Assembly (NCBI GenBank): GCA_022771805.1
Contig: JALELM010000007.1
Location: 1 to 64,000 of the forward strand
Length of the DNA stretch: 64,000 bases
Direction of reading: 5' to 3'
DNA from: Veillonellaceae bacterium
GTDB taxonomy: Bacteria; Bacillota; Negativicutes; Veillonellales; Negativicoccaceae
Part shown: positions 18,180-26,139 of the stretch, piece by piece
Layout of the letters: each line of letters begins with the position of its first letter
Position numbering within the stretch: position 1 is the stretch's first letter
Made by a program: the position numbers and the translations under genes
Notes under the pieces: generated by a model
The model's database searches: none
The model's input: the letters and a program-made list of their open reading frames with translations, nothing else
Told to the model about the DNA's origin: nothing

Positions 18180-19278
18180 AAAGAAAGTACAATATATCCG
18201 ACGGGCGGATTTGCTATTGTTATGATGTAATACCGGAAGACACTACACAGACAAAACAAAACGCAATAGGGCGACAAGAAAAGAGGCGACCACTCGGGAA
18301 GTGGGTTTTAAACCACATTATCGAGCCGGTCGTCTCTGATGCCATCACTATACACGATGTATTGCGCAGCGTCAAACAGTAACAGCCGGGATTGCTTTTG
18401 TATGATATGATCCCGGAAGAAAATACAAAAGCAGCTGCCACAGAGCGGGCTTTAACCGCCTGAGTGGGTCAGCTGCTTTTGATACCATCACTATACACGA
18501 TTTGTTGAAAAATGTCAAAGATGCTGATGAGAATGTCTGTTTCCAAGAAAGCCATAAACAGCGACAGCCGGAATTGATTTTGTATGATGTTATCCAGAAG
18601 AAAGAATGCAACAACAGTCCGGCCTAAGTAGCCATAATGCTACCTTAAAACCAGCGACTGTTGCTGCATCTGATGTCAGAATATCAGATTTATTGCGCAG
18701 TGTCAAGGGTGATGGTGGGAGCGTCTATTTCCAATAAAGCCGTAAACAGCGAGAGCCGGAATTGATTTTAGACACCAAGCCGATGTTGGATGACCGTCAT
18801 CTCGGAGTGCGTACATGACTTGCAATCCGTATAAAGAAACGGGATAACGGGACGTTTTTACTACGATACACAAAGTACGCAAATAAAAATTGCTGAGTCA
18901 TTATCAGCATCGTACGCCGGGAAAACAACCGTCGCCAACGATGCTGATGAACTCAGCAATTCTTCTACCATCAGTGTAGAGGAAATGCTGCAACATGTCA
19001 AGCCCGAAGAATGGATAGTGAGATGCGTCTTGAAGAAACGGGCGAACGGGACGTTCTACTATGATTCACAGGCAACAAAAATAGAAGCTGCTACCTGGCT
19101 CAAACCAGCCGGGGAATATAATTCCGCCGTAACTGATACCTCGATAGCAACTTCTTCTACCATCAGTGTAGAGGAAATGCTGCAACATGTCAAGTCCGAA
19201 GATCGGCCGCATGACGGTAACGGGACATTTGTACGTATCGGCTCGGTCTACGTATCGGCTCAACCTATGGTAAAATAA
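18180..19278 (+). repeat. Array of five diverged hairpin-bearing repeats with decayed coding motif
   Basis: Five units share the same layout: a YD-containing lead, a long imperfect hairpin with arms unique to each unit, and a tail coding ITIHDLLxxVK or a variant. Arm pairs are 18283-18291/18328-18336, 18427-18437/18470-18480, 18608-18619/18656-18667, 18888-18898/18951-18961 plus 18903-18913/18938-18948, and 19084-19093/19145-19154. The tails end in GTCAA at 18371, 18514, 18702, 18997 and 19189. Units 4 and 5 share 43 identical bases (18960-19002 and 19152-19194). Translated tails read IHDVLRSVK, IHDLLKNVK, ISDLLRSVK and VEEMLQHVK (twice). Frames are broken by stops and by a one-base shift near 18854. 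I do not recognise the family. Confidence 0.75.
18985..19278 (+). pseudogene. Remnant of repeat-protein gene, last two units
   Basis: This open frame (97 codons from an internal ATG) holds the two best preserved units, with EEMLQHVK occurring twice about 64 residues apart and a KKRANGTFYYDSQ segment between. Upstream the same reading continues in frame to about 18852, where one extra T separates it from a matching KKRDNGTF segment in another frame. Older units upstream contain in-frame stops. No ribosome binding site precedes the ATG, so I treat it as the tail of a decayed gene. It could still be expressed as a short peptide. Confidence 0.45.
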
Positions 19279-19324
19279 ATACCACCAAGAGATATCTTGA
19301 TACGGTTGAGTATGCTCGTGTTAT

Positions 19325-19450
19325 GTGCAGCTCGATATTATGGAGAAGGACGGGCTCACGGATACAGATGAAATGACGGAGATTGCTTGGCGGTTGAAGA
19401 CTGTGGTAAGAATTTGTTGTGATACCATTATTGTTTGCAAGAAGCAGTGA
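19325..19450 (+). pseudogene. Possible gene fragment upstream of cupin gene
   Basis: A 41-codon frame starting at GTG 19325 encodes an amphipathic, protein-like stretch (DGLTDTDEMTEIAWRLK near its centre). There is no good ribosome binding site and the family is not recognised. It follows the repeat array directly and may be another remnant of the same inserted DNA. Confidence 0.3.
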
Positions 19451-19470
19451 CTTGCGGAAAGAGGTGGCGT

Positions 19471-19920
19471 ATGCTGCGCAAACAGCATGAATATCGGTGG
19501 GAAGGCGTAGATCTGCTGCGGTATAAGGAGCAGGACGATACCTTTCGGGACGTGACGCGTCAGGTGTTATTCCGCAATGCGCCGGACATTCCCTGCGAGT
19601 GGCGGTATTTTGAGGTGGCGCCGGGCGGCTGGTCGACACTGGAGCATCACGAGCACACGCATTGGGTGGTCATTTTTCGCGGCCGCGGCGAGGCGCTCCT
19701 CGGTGATGAGGTGGTGGCGGTGGCGGCGGGCGATGCCGTCGAGATTCCGGCCTGGACCTGGCACCAGTTCCGAGCCAATCAGGGCGAAGAACTCGGCTTT
19801 TTCTGCCTGGTAAACAGCGTGCGGGACAAGGTGACCTTGCCGCGGGAAGAAGACCGGGCGCGTTTTCTGGCAAATCCGAAGATTCGGAAATTTTTGGAGG
19901 CGGACAATGGAGAAGAATAA
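19471..19920 (+). CDS. Cupin-domain protein
   Basis: This single cupin barrel (149 aa) has metal-ligand motifs in [19 protein letters not shown], giving two or three His and a Glu, and a second motif around [19 protein letters not shown] with His and Glu. The reaction is unknown. Proteins of this size may be metal-dependent isomerases, dioxygenases or sensors. ATG 19471 follows AAAGAGGTGG. Its 3' end overlaps msrB by 14 bases, so the two are translated together, which hints at a stress or redox role. Confidence 0.85.
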   Translation: MLRKQHEYRWEGVDLLRYKEQDDTFRDVTRQVLFRNAPDIPCEWRYFEVAPGGWSTLEHHEHTHWVVIFRGRGEALLGDEVVAVAAGDAVEIPAWTWHQFRANQGEELGFFCLVNSVRDKVTLPREEDRARFLANPKIRKFLEADNGEE

Positions 19921-20347
19921 ACGGGAATTGAGCGAGATGGCGTATCGCGTCACGCAGGAAAACGCGACCGAGCCGCCGTTTCAAAATGAATATTGGGATC
20001 ACTTCGCCAAGGGACTGTATGTTGATGTGGTCACGGGGGAGCCGCTCTTTACTTCCTCGCGCAAGTTCGACTCGGGTTGCGGCTGGCCCGCTTTTGATGC
20101 GGCGCTGGAGGACACCTCGATTCATGAGGTGCGCGATACTTCCATTCCGTATATGCCGCGCACGGAGGTACGCAGCCGGGGCGGCCATTTGGGGCATGTA
20201 TTCCCGGACGGGCCGACCGCTACCGGTTTGCGATATTGCATTAACTCCGCCGCGCTGCGCTTTATCCCTTATGAGGAATTGGAGGCGGCCGGTTACGGAA
20301 TATATCGGGAGATTATTGACGCGGAAGAAACGGAAAACGGGAAATAA
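19907..20347 (+). CDS. msrB: Peptide methionine-(R)-S-oxide reductase MsrB
   Basis: MsrB (146 aa) reduces methionine-R-sulfoxide in proteins. The [11 protein letters not shown] motif near residue 60 includes a Cys, and the catalytic Cys is in [13 protein letters not shown] near 114. The [15 protein letters not shown] block is also present. The four zinc cysteines (two CxxC pairs) of one MsrB subgroup are absent, so this is the zinc-free form. The start overlaps the cupin gene, with GGAGG upstream. A hairpin terminator follows. Confidence 0.95.
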   Translation: MEKNKRELSEMAYRVTQENATEPPFQNEYWDHFAKGLYVDVVTGEPLFTSSRKFDSGCGWPAFDAALEDTSIHEVRDTSIPYMPRTEVRSRGGHLGHVFPDGPTATGLRYCINSAALRFIPYEELEAAGYGIYREIIDAEETENGK

Positions 20348-20357
20348 CGGCGGCAGG

Positions 20358-20386
20358 AAAAGAGCGATCAAATGATCGCTCTTTTA
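20358..20386 (+). terminator. Terminator after msrB
   Basis: AAAAGAGCGATCA (20358-20370) pairs with TGATCGCTCTTTT (20373-20385) around a very short loop, followed by a T-run on the plus strand. Confidence 0.85.
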
Positions 20387-20407
20387 TGATAGCGGTAATT
20401 AAAATCC

Positions 20408-20453
20408 TTGCGCTATACGGTCATTTGACGGTATGATAAAGAGTAATCTATCA
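20408..20453 (+). promoter_or_regulatory. feoA promoter with candidate iron operator
   Basis: TTGCGC (20408-20413) and TATGAT (20432-20437) are 18 bases apart. An inverted repeat TGATA (20434-20438) / TATCA (20449-20453) overlaps the -10. Placement suggests repression, and an iron regulator (Fur- or DtxR-type) is the natural guess, but the sequence is not a clear match to either consensus. Confidence 0.45.
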
Positions 20454-20468
20454 CAAAGGGGGTGGCAT

Positions 20469-20699
20469 ATGGCACAGACAACGTTGGCGGAATTGGCGCC
20501 GGGCGAGAGCGGCGTCATCGTTTCCGTTGCCGGCAGCGGAAATGTGCGGCATCGACTGGTGGATATCGGCGTTGTTCGCGGGACGCGGGTCACGATGGTG
20601 AAATCCGCCCCGTTCGGCGATCCGATCGAAGTGAAGCTGAAAGGTTTCAATCTCTCGTTGCGTAAGGCGGAAGCGGCAAGTATCACCATTGAACGGTAG
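20469..20699 (+). CDS. feoA: Ferrous iron transport protein A
   Basis: FeoA (76 aa) is a small SH3-like cytoplasmic protein needed for FeoB-dependent Fe(II) uptake. The sequence shows the usual layout: LAPGESGVIVSVAGSG, HRLVDIGVVRGTRVTMVKSAPFGDP (in parts) and EVKLKGFNLSLRKAEA. ATG 20469 follows AAAGGGGG. An upstream in-frame extension to 20433 lacks a ribosome binding site and crosses the -10. It lies 12 bases before feoB. Confidence 0.93.
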   Translation: MAQTTLAELAPGESGVIVSVAGSGNVRHRLVDIGVVRGTRVTMVKSAPFGDPIEVKLKGFNLSLRKAEAASITIER

Positions 20700-20711
20700 G
20701 AAGGGGGACGT

Positions 20712-23097
20712 ATGAGCACCATCAAGATTGCTCTGGCGGGCAACCCGAACAGCGGTAAGACCACGATGTTCAATAACATCACGGGCGCACGGCAACATGT
20801 CGGCAACTATCCCGGGGTCACCGTGGAACGTAAGGAAGGCCGCAAACATTTCAACGGCACGGAGATGGTTTTCATCGACCTGCCGGGAACGTACAGCCTG
20901 ACTGCCCGCTCGCTCGATGAAGTGGTGGCACGTAACACCATCATCAATGAAGAACCGGATGTCCTCGTGAATGTACAGGACGCATCCAATTTGGAACGAA
21001 ATTTGTATCTCACGGCACAGCTCGTGGAGCTCGGCGTTCCGACGGTCATCGCCCTGAACATGACGGATGTGGCGGAGCGCATGGGCATCCGGATCGATAT
21101 CCGGAAACTCTCCGAGCGTTTGGGGGTCACGGTAGTGCAAACTGTCGGCAATCAGAATCGCGGCACGCAGAATCTCCTGCTCGATGTCGCCCGGGCGGCA
21201 CAGGAGCGGCAGACACCGCAAGTCCGGATTGATTACGGGCCGACACTGGAACGTTTAATCGGTTTGTTGGAAGAAAGTATTCGCAAGCATACGGATGTCG
21301 AGTACCCGATCCGCTGGCTGGCAATCAAATTGCTGGAAAATGACAGCGAGGTAGTCGAAAAGCTGAGTTTGCGAAAGGGAATGGAAGACGTGTTGCATCT
21401 GGCGCAACGCTTACGTGAAGCCATCCCGGCAACGATGAATCCGGAATTCGTCTTTGCAGAAAAGCGCCACCAATTTGCAGTAGAAGTATTCAATTATGCC
21501 GTCACGGTAGCCGATCCCGCGGCGGAAACCGTGTCGGATCGAGTCGATCGCATTCTGACACATAAAGTCTTCGGCCTGCTTATTTTCGCCTTCCTGATGT
21601 GGGTGATGTTCAACGCGGTCTTTTACGCTCGGGGCGTACCCGCAGGATTGGCTGGATGCCCTCATCGGCGATTTCGGCACTTGGCTGGGCACGGTGTTGC
21701 CGGAAGGACAGATCCGATCATTGGTCGTGGACGGCATGGTCGGCGGGGTCGGTGCGGTACTGAGTTTTCTGCCGCTGATTTTGATCTTATTCATGGGAAT
21801 TGCCATTTTGGAAGACAGCGGCTACATGGCGCGGGCGGCATTTTTGCTGGATCGGCTGATGCGCGCCGTCGGTTTGCACGGGAAATCGTTCATTCCGCTG
21901 CTCCTCGGGTTCGGCTGCACGGTACCGGCCGTCATGGGAGCGCGTACGCTCGACAATCCGCGTGACCGCATGGTGACGATACTCGTTGCGCCGCTGATGA
22001 GTTGCGGCGCGCGCTTGCCGGTCTACACCCTGCTGATCGGCGCCTTCTTCACGGAGCAGTGGGCGGGAACGGTACTTTTCGGTATTTATATGTTCGGTAT
22101 CCTGCTGGCGATCGTGCTGGCGATGATCTTCCGGAAGTTCGTTTTTCCGGGCGAGACGGAGCCGTTTATCATGGAAATGCCGGAATACCACATGCCGACG
22201 CTGAAGGGCGTTCTCATTCATATGTGGGAACGGGCGGTACTCTACTTCAAAAAAGCGGGGACATTTATTTTGGCGGCCTCGATTGTCGTCTGGTTTATCA
22301 CCAGCTACCCGAAAGAAGTGCCGTACACGCAAGATTATGACGCGCTGCGGACACAGACGGAGACGACATTTACTGCCGCTACGGCGGAATTGCTGGCGCC
22401 GTTGGGACTGCAAGCCGTTGCGGACAGCGCGGAGTTGGCGGCGGTGAAGGAGCGGATCGAAACACTGGCCGCCGAGCACGCAGAAGCGGCGGCAGCGGCG
22501 GAGGAAGAAGACAACGCGGTCGAACGGGAGTCGTTGGCACGGACATTCACCGCCTTCGGGCGGGAATATCCGTTGGCCCTGCAGGCGGCTGCGAACGACA
22601 ACCCGATCCTCTACCCGGTGGCGCTGCAGTACTACGGCCTCGAACGGGAACGCGCTGCAGCCTTGGCCGACATCGAGCGGGCGGAAAAGGCGGACGCGCT
22701 TGCCGGCAGCTATGCCGGCCGTTTCGGCCGTTTCGTGGAACCGGTCATCCGTCCGCTCGGTTTCGATTGGAAGATCGGCGTGTCGCTGGTTGCCGCTCTG
22801 ACGGCGAAAGAAGTACTTGTCAGCTCGTTGGGGACAATTTACAGCCTGGAAGCGGACGAGGAAGACGACAGCGCATTGCGGGATCGCATTGCAGCGGATG
22901 AGGCCTTTGATCCGTTGGTGGCGATCAGCCTGATGATTTTTGTCCTGCTGTACTGTCCCTGCCTGGCGGTACTTGCCGTAATGCGGCGTGAGACGAACTC
23001 CTACCGCTGGCCGGCATTCGTCTTTGCCTATTGCACGGGACTGGCGTGGCTCTGCTCCTTTGTGGTGTATCAGGGCGGCCGCTTGTTGGGATTCTGA
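20712..23097 (+). pseudogene. feoB: Ferrous iron transporter FeoB, frameshifted as sequenced
   Basis: FeoB is the membrane Fe(II) transporter with an N-terminal GTPase. The first frame (from 20712) holds G1 GNPNSGKTT, G2 YPGVTVE, G3 DLPGTYSL and G4 NMTD, then the first membrane segment. At TTTT 21621-21624 the reading shifts. Dropping one T joins it to the frame ending at 23097 and restores a continuous protein of about 794 aa with AYPQDWLDALIGDF across the join. The second part has SGYMARAAFLLDRLM, PALLGFGCTVPA-like and GCGARLPVY segments. An Ala/Glu-rich insert lies at about 22440-22530. Whether the shift is a sequencing error, phase variation or true loss cannot be told here. Confidence 0.85.
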
Positions 23098-23106
23098 GGA
23101 GGAAAT

Positions 23107-23307
23107 ATGGAAACAATGGTCATTGCGCTCATCGTCATTGCGGCGGCAGTATACCTGACACGGCGTTTCTGGCGCGGCTTGCAGGAAACGAATTGCGCGG
23201 ATTGCCCGGGCTGCGATGCCGGCGGCTGTCCGGGCGCGAAGATGTCCTGCGGCTGCGGGGCGAAGAGAAACAAGAGCACCGGCTGCGGCTGTGCAAAACA
23301 TAACTGA
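23107..23307 (+). CDS. FeoB-associated Cys-rich membrane protein
   Basis: This 66-aa protein of the type often encoded after feoB has one N-terminal membrane helix (residues 4-18) and a Cys-rich cytoplasmic tail (about ten Cys, with NCADCPGC and SCGCG motifs). It probably binds iron or helps FeoB, as proposed for related FeoC-like partners. The start is nine bases after the feoB stop, with GAGGAGG in between. Confidence 0.88.
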   Translation: METMVIALIVIAAAVYLTRRFWRGLQETNCADCPGCDAGGCPGAKMSCGCGAKRNKSTGCGCAKHN

Positions 23308-23319
23308 ATAAGCGCATAC

Positions 23320-23353
23320 AAAAGCGGTCATTCCGGATGGAATGACCGCTTTT
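23320..23353 (+). terminator. Terminator of the feo operon
   Basis: AAAAGCGGTCATTCC (23320-23334) pairs perfectly with GGAATGACCGCTTTT (23339-23353) around GGAT. The A- and T-flanks could work in both directions. Confidence 0.9.
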
Positions 23354-23368
23354 CAGTCGAATTAAAAA

Positions 23369-23398
23369 CCCCGCAGTTTGGACCGGCTGCGGGGTAAA
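23369..23398 (-). terminator. Terminator of tRNA-Gln on the minus strand
   Basis: CCCCGCAG (23369-23376) pairs with CTGCGGGG (23387-23394). On the minus strand the stem is followed by a run of T (complement of 23364-23368) just past the tRNA. Confidence 0.85.
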
Positions 23399-23403
23399 AA
23401 GGG

Positions 23404-23479
23404 TGGTGGACCACCAGGGGGTCGAACCCTGGACACCCTGATTCAGAGTCAGGTGCTCTACCAACTGAGCTAGTGGTCC
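23404..23479 (-). tRNA. tRNA-Gln (anticodon CUG)
   Basis: A 76-nt cloverleaf reads on the minus strand. The acceptor GGACCAC pairs with GTGGTCC, the D stem is GCTC/GAGC, and the anticodon arm CCTGA-CTCTGAA-TCAGG has CTG in the anticodon position. The T stem CAGGG/CCCTG encloses TTCGACC, discriminator A follows, and CCA is encoded. CUG pairs with the Gln codon CAG. Confidence 0.95.
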
Positions 23480-23500
23480 ATGTCAAATTGTGATAGTCGT

Positions 23501-23529
23501 ATTTTAGCACTCTTTTGGGGCTCTGTCAA
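23501..23529 (-). promoter_or_regulatory. Promoter of tRNA-Gln
   Basis: On the minus strand TTGACA (complement of 23524-23529) and TAAAAT (complement of 23501-23506) are exactly 17 bases apart, 22 bases before the tRNA. Confidence 0.85.
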
Positions 23530-23600
23530 CGGGAAACAGACGACAGAGAAAAGAAAATGTGAATCTTTATCGCTTGAATGCGGGAAGAATTATGGAAAAT

Positions 23601-23628
23601 AAAAAAGTGCCCGACATGGCACTTTTTT
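23601..23628. terminator. Terminator after DsbA-family gene
   Basis: AAAAAAGTGCC (23601-23611) pairs with GGCACTTTTTT (23618-23628) around CGACAT, just past the stop of the minus-strand gene. Confidence 0.88.
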
Positions 23629-23632
23629 ATTA

Positions 23633-24217
23633 TTACTTTCCGTCGAGGAAGTCAGCCGTTTCTTCGTAGTGAAGAACGCCGGCGAGACGAATTTCGCCGT
23701 TTTCCTCCAGGGACGGGACATATTCCAGACCGATTTCCGCACAGTGCCGGTCATGATCGAGCAGCACGTCGGCATAGCGCTTGTCGTTCAGGACATCGTC
23801 GGCATTGGCGAGACTGATCGCATATGCCCAGGCAAGCAAGGTTTCGCGGTCGCTGATATCCGCGCCTTCCTGGAAGGAACCCTTGAAAACACGATCGACC
23901 CAGGCATCCGCTTTTCCCTGATGCTTGGCTTCCTCCAACAGGCGCAACGCAGCGTGGCTGGATGCATTCCAGCGGCGCTCGGTGGCATTGACTTCGGGCA
24001 CTTCACCGAGGGCGGCAAAATACTCGATATCGGCATCCGTATACTGAGTGGCGGTAGCCGGCTGTCCCTGCCGTTCCGGATGAATTTCCCAGCCGTACCA
24101 CTCGATTTCCGGGAGATCTTCCCGGGTGGCATGTTCCGCTTGCCAATGGCGGATATTCGCCCATTCATGGAAGCAATACGGGCAGACAAAATCAAAATAT
24201 ACACGGATTTTTCTCAT
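23633..24217 (-). CDS. DsbA/FrnE-family thioredoxin-fold oxidoreductase
   Basis: This 194-aa protein of the DsbA-like FrnE/2-hydroxychromene isomerase group has active site CPYC at residues 12-15 (FDFVCPYCFHEWANI). The helical insert typical of the family follows, with a late GLEYVPSLEENGEIRLAG strand carrying the cis-Pro (VPS). No signal peptide is seen, so it is cytoplasmic. Substrate is unknown. I chose ATG 24217 with GGAGGGAATCGAC upstream on the minus strand, rather than the eight-residue longer form. Confidence 0.88.
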   Translation of the reverse strand: MRKIRVYFDFVCPYCFHEWANIRHWQAEHATREDLPEIEWYGWEIHPERQGQPATATQYTDADIEYFAALGEVPEVNATERRWNASSHAALRLLEEAKHQGKADAWVDRVFKGSFQEGADISDRETLLAWAYAISLANADDVLNDKRYADVLLDHDRHCAEIGLEYVPSLEENGEIRLAGVLHYEETADFLDGK

Positions 24218-24346
24218 GTCGATTCCCTCCTTTTTCTTCATTCAGTATACCATAGTGACGAGTGAGAATATACCGCCGTCGCGGCAGGAATTAAACTGTT
24301 TGCCGCCTCCGTATGGTGTATAATAATTACTAAAGGAGGGGATAGC

Positions 24347-24703
24347 ATGTTGTTTATTCAGTACCCGCGTTGCGGCACCTGTCGCAAAGCCAAAGCCTGG
24401 CTCGATGCGCAGGGCGTTTCCTATGAAGAACGGCATATTACGGAAGAACCGCCGACAGCCGAGGAACTGTTGCGCTGGAGCAGGGACGGCGGACTGCCGT
24501 TGACACGTTTCCTCAACACGAGCGGCAGGAAATATCGTGAACTCGGTCTGGCGCAAAAGCGCAAGGAAATGAGCGACACCGAGCTGGCGGAATTGTTGGC
24601 GACCGACGGGATGTTGGTGAAGCGCCCGATTCTGATTGTCGATACGCATCATATCACGACCGGCTTCAAAGAAGATGTCTGGGCGGATCTGCTGAACAAA
24701 TAA
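24347..24703 (+). CDS. ArsC/Spx-family thioredoxin-fold protein
   Basis: This 118-aa protein of the arsenate reductase/Spx superfamily carries a CxxC pair, PRCGTCRKAKAWL (residues 9-12 in the CGTC region), as in Spx- and MgsR-like proteins rather than the single Cys of plasmid ArsC. The KRPILI segment near residue 91 is conserved. It could be a stress regulator binding RNA polymerase or a reductase, and sequence alone does not decide. TATAAT at 24319-24324 and AAAGGAGGGG precede the start. Confidence 0.85.
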   Translation: MLFIQYPRCGTCRKAKAWLDAQGVSYEERHITEEPPTAEELLRWSRDGGLPLTRFLNTSGRKYRELGLAQKRKEMSDTELAELLATDGMLVKRPILIVDTHHITTGFKEDVWADLLNK

Positions 24704-24712
24704 GGAGGAATT

Positions 24713-25237
24713 ATGGAACTGTACGAAGTACTCGCACGGCGCAGATCGGTACGTCGTTACACGGCGGAGCCGGTCGCCGCGAATGTGACGGAGCGGATCA
24801 CGGAAGCGGGACGAAGCGCGCCGATCTCGATGAGCCGGCATAACTCGTATCGCATCCTGGTGATCGACCGTCCGGAAGAAACGGCCGCCCTCGCGGAGGA
24901 ATGGCGGGAACAGGGGCACGAAGGAGATCCGGTGTACGGAGCGAAAATCCTGCTGGTCGTTCTCGGAGCGGAACAGGTACAGGAAAGTTTGCGCGGGGCG
25001 GATGCCGGCTGCATCATTGACCAGATGCATTTGGCGGCGACGGCGGAAGGACTCGGCTCGGTGTATATCTGCGGAGCGATCCGGGCGCTCGGGGCGCAAG
25101 CGCGTTACCTGCGAAACTTTGACATCCCGGCAGGATTTATTCCCTTGGGCGCATTGGCGCTGGGGCATACGCCGGAAGACTTGGCACCCGTGGTGCGGGA
25201 AAAGACGGTTCCGCTGCTGCGGCGCAACGGCGGCTGA
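24713..25237 (+). CDS. Nitroreductase-family flavoprotein
   Basis: This FMN-dependent nitroreductase-like enzyme (174 aa) is typical for the small two-domain subgroup. The N-terminal YEVLARRRSVRRYTAEPV has the Arg residues that hold FMN phosphate. AAEGLGSVYICGA near 105 and the end region PLGALALGHTPED match the family. Substrate is unknown. It follows the ArsC/Spx gene by nine bases and is probably in the same redox-related transcript. Confidence 0.9.
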   Translation: MELYEVLARRRSVRRYTAEPVAANVTERITEAGRSAPISMSRHNSYRILVIDRPEETAALAEEWREQGHEGDPVYGAKILLVVLGAEQVQESLRGADAGCIIDQMHLAATAEGLGSVYICGAIRALGAQARYLRNFDIPAGFIPLGALALGHTPEDLAPVVREKTVPLLRRNGG

Positions 25238-25238
25238 C

Positions 25239-25267
25239 TTGACAAGGAGTGCTTTATTCCGTATACT
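25239..25267 (+). promoter_or_regulatory. Promoter of tRNA-Ala
   Basis: A consensus TTGACA (25239-25244) and TATACT (25262-25267) are exactly 17 bases apart and lie two bases after the nitroreductase stop, 17 bases before the tRNA. Confidence 0.92.
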
Positions 25268-25283
25268 TGTATCGTTACTGAAT

Positions 25284-25359
<76 letters not shown>

Positions 25360-25365
25360 CAAAAT

Positions 25366-25400
25366 AACCCGTAACCCTTGCGGTTGCGGGTTTTGTTTTG
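25366..25400 (+). terminator. Terminator of tRNA-Ala
   Basis: AACCCG-T-AACC (25366-25376) pairs with GGTT-G-CGGGTT (25382-25392), followed by TTGTTTTG. Confidence 0.85.
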
Positions 25401-25547
25401 TCTAAACCGCCGGGAATCCGGTCGTGCGGACGGCGGGGAAGCGCTGCGGCAGGAAGGCCGTGTCCGCCAAGCGAAGAAGCCGACTTCGCGTTATAATGGA
25501 AGCATGAGTTATAATGCGGGACGCAGCAATCAACGGAGGATATAACG

Positions 25548-26021
25548 ATGATAAAAATTCTATTTGTTTGCCACGGCAATATTTGTCGCAGCACCATGGC
25601 GGAATCCGTTTTTACGGAAACGGTTCGGCGCTTGGGACGTGCGGACGAATTTGAAATCGCCTCCGCCGGTACGAGCCGCGAGGAAATCGGCAATCCCGTG
25701 CACCCGGGAACGGTACGGCAACTGCAGGCGGAGGGGATTCCGGTCGTACCGCATCGCGCCGTGCAAATGCAGGCGGCGGACGAACGGCGTTACGACTACC
25801 TCATCGGTATGGACAGCGCCAATATTCGCAATATGGAGAGAATTGTCGGCGGCAGCAGCCCGAAGATCCGCACTCTTCTCTCCTTTGCCGGAAGTTCTGC
25901 GGATATTGCTGATCCGTGGTACACGGGCGACTTCGCGGCGACCTATGCGGCGATCGTCCGCGGTACGAATGCATTGCTTGCCGCAATCGACGGGAAAGAG
26001 ATCGATAGCGATACGGTGTAA
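25548..26021 (+). CDS. Low-molecular-weight protein-tyrosine phosphatase
   Basis: This LMW-PTP (157 aa) carries the P-loop CHGNICRST with Cys8 and Arg14, and the general-acid motif IADPWYTGDF near residue 124. Such phosphatases dephosphorylate tyrosine kinases and sugar-modifying enzymes in capsule or stress control, but no partner kinase is nearby. It starts seven bases after GGAGGAT. Two TATAAT boxes lie upstream (25492-25497 and 25510-25515), neither with a good -35. Confidence 0.94.
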   Translation: MIKILFVCHGNICRSTMAESVFTETVRRLGRADEFEIASAGTSREEIGNPVHPGTVRQLQAEGIPVVPHRAVQMQAADERRYDYLIGMDSANIRNMERIVGGSSPKIRTLLSFAGSSADIADPWYTGDFAATYAAIVRGTNALLAAIDGKEIDSDTV

Positions 26022-26139
26022 GTGGCCTTTGGCGGTGGTGCCGGGGCTGCCGGCGGCGGAGATTTCCGGCAGGGCTGCTTGGCCGCCGCTGCGGGAATTG
26101 GGGACAATGGTAATATAACGGAATACGGAGAGCGGAAAT

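Larger units (their letters stand above)
17888..19470. other. 1.6-kb region without an intact gene; decayed repeat locus
   Basis: Between the TauE-like gene and the cupin gene no full-length gene is supported. The DNA is visibly more AT-rich than the flanks. Its centre (about 18150-19280) is the hairpin repeat array described separately. The longest frames are 18053-18382 and 18985-19278. Neither has a convincing ribosome binding site and both are pieces of the repeat series. A 41-codon fragment at 19325-19450 looks protein-like but has no clear start. Transferred DNA in decay is the likeliest reading, but a structured RNA locus is also possible. Confidence 0.6.

Noticed and set aside
18180-19278. 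CRISPR array
   Set aside because: Units differ in length (143-295 bases between matching points), the shared parts are diverged and coding-like, and no cas genes are nearby.
21694-23097. A separate gene coding only for the C-terminal FeoB half
   Set aside because: The first codons are inside a FeoB membrane segment, no ribosome binding site precedes them, and one-base correction joins it to the upstream frame.
23135-23510. Minus-strand frames across tRNA-Gln
   Set aside because: Their translations are the tRNA and terminator sequence read as protein.
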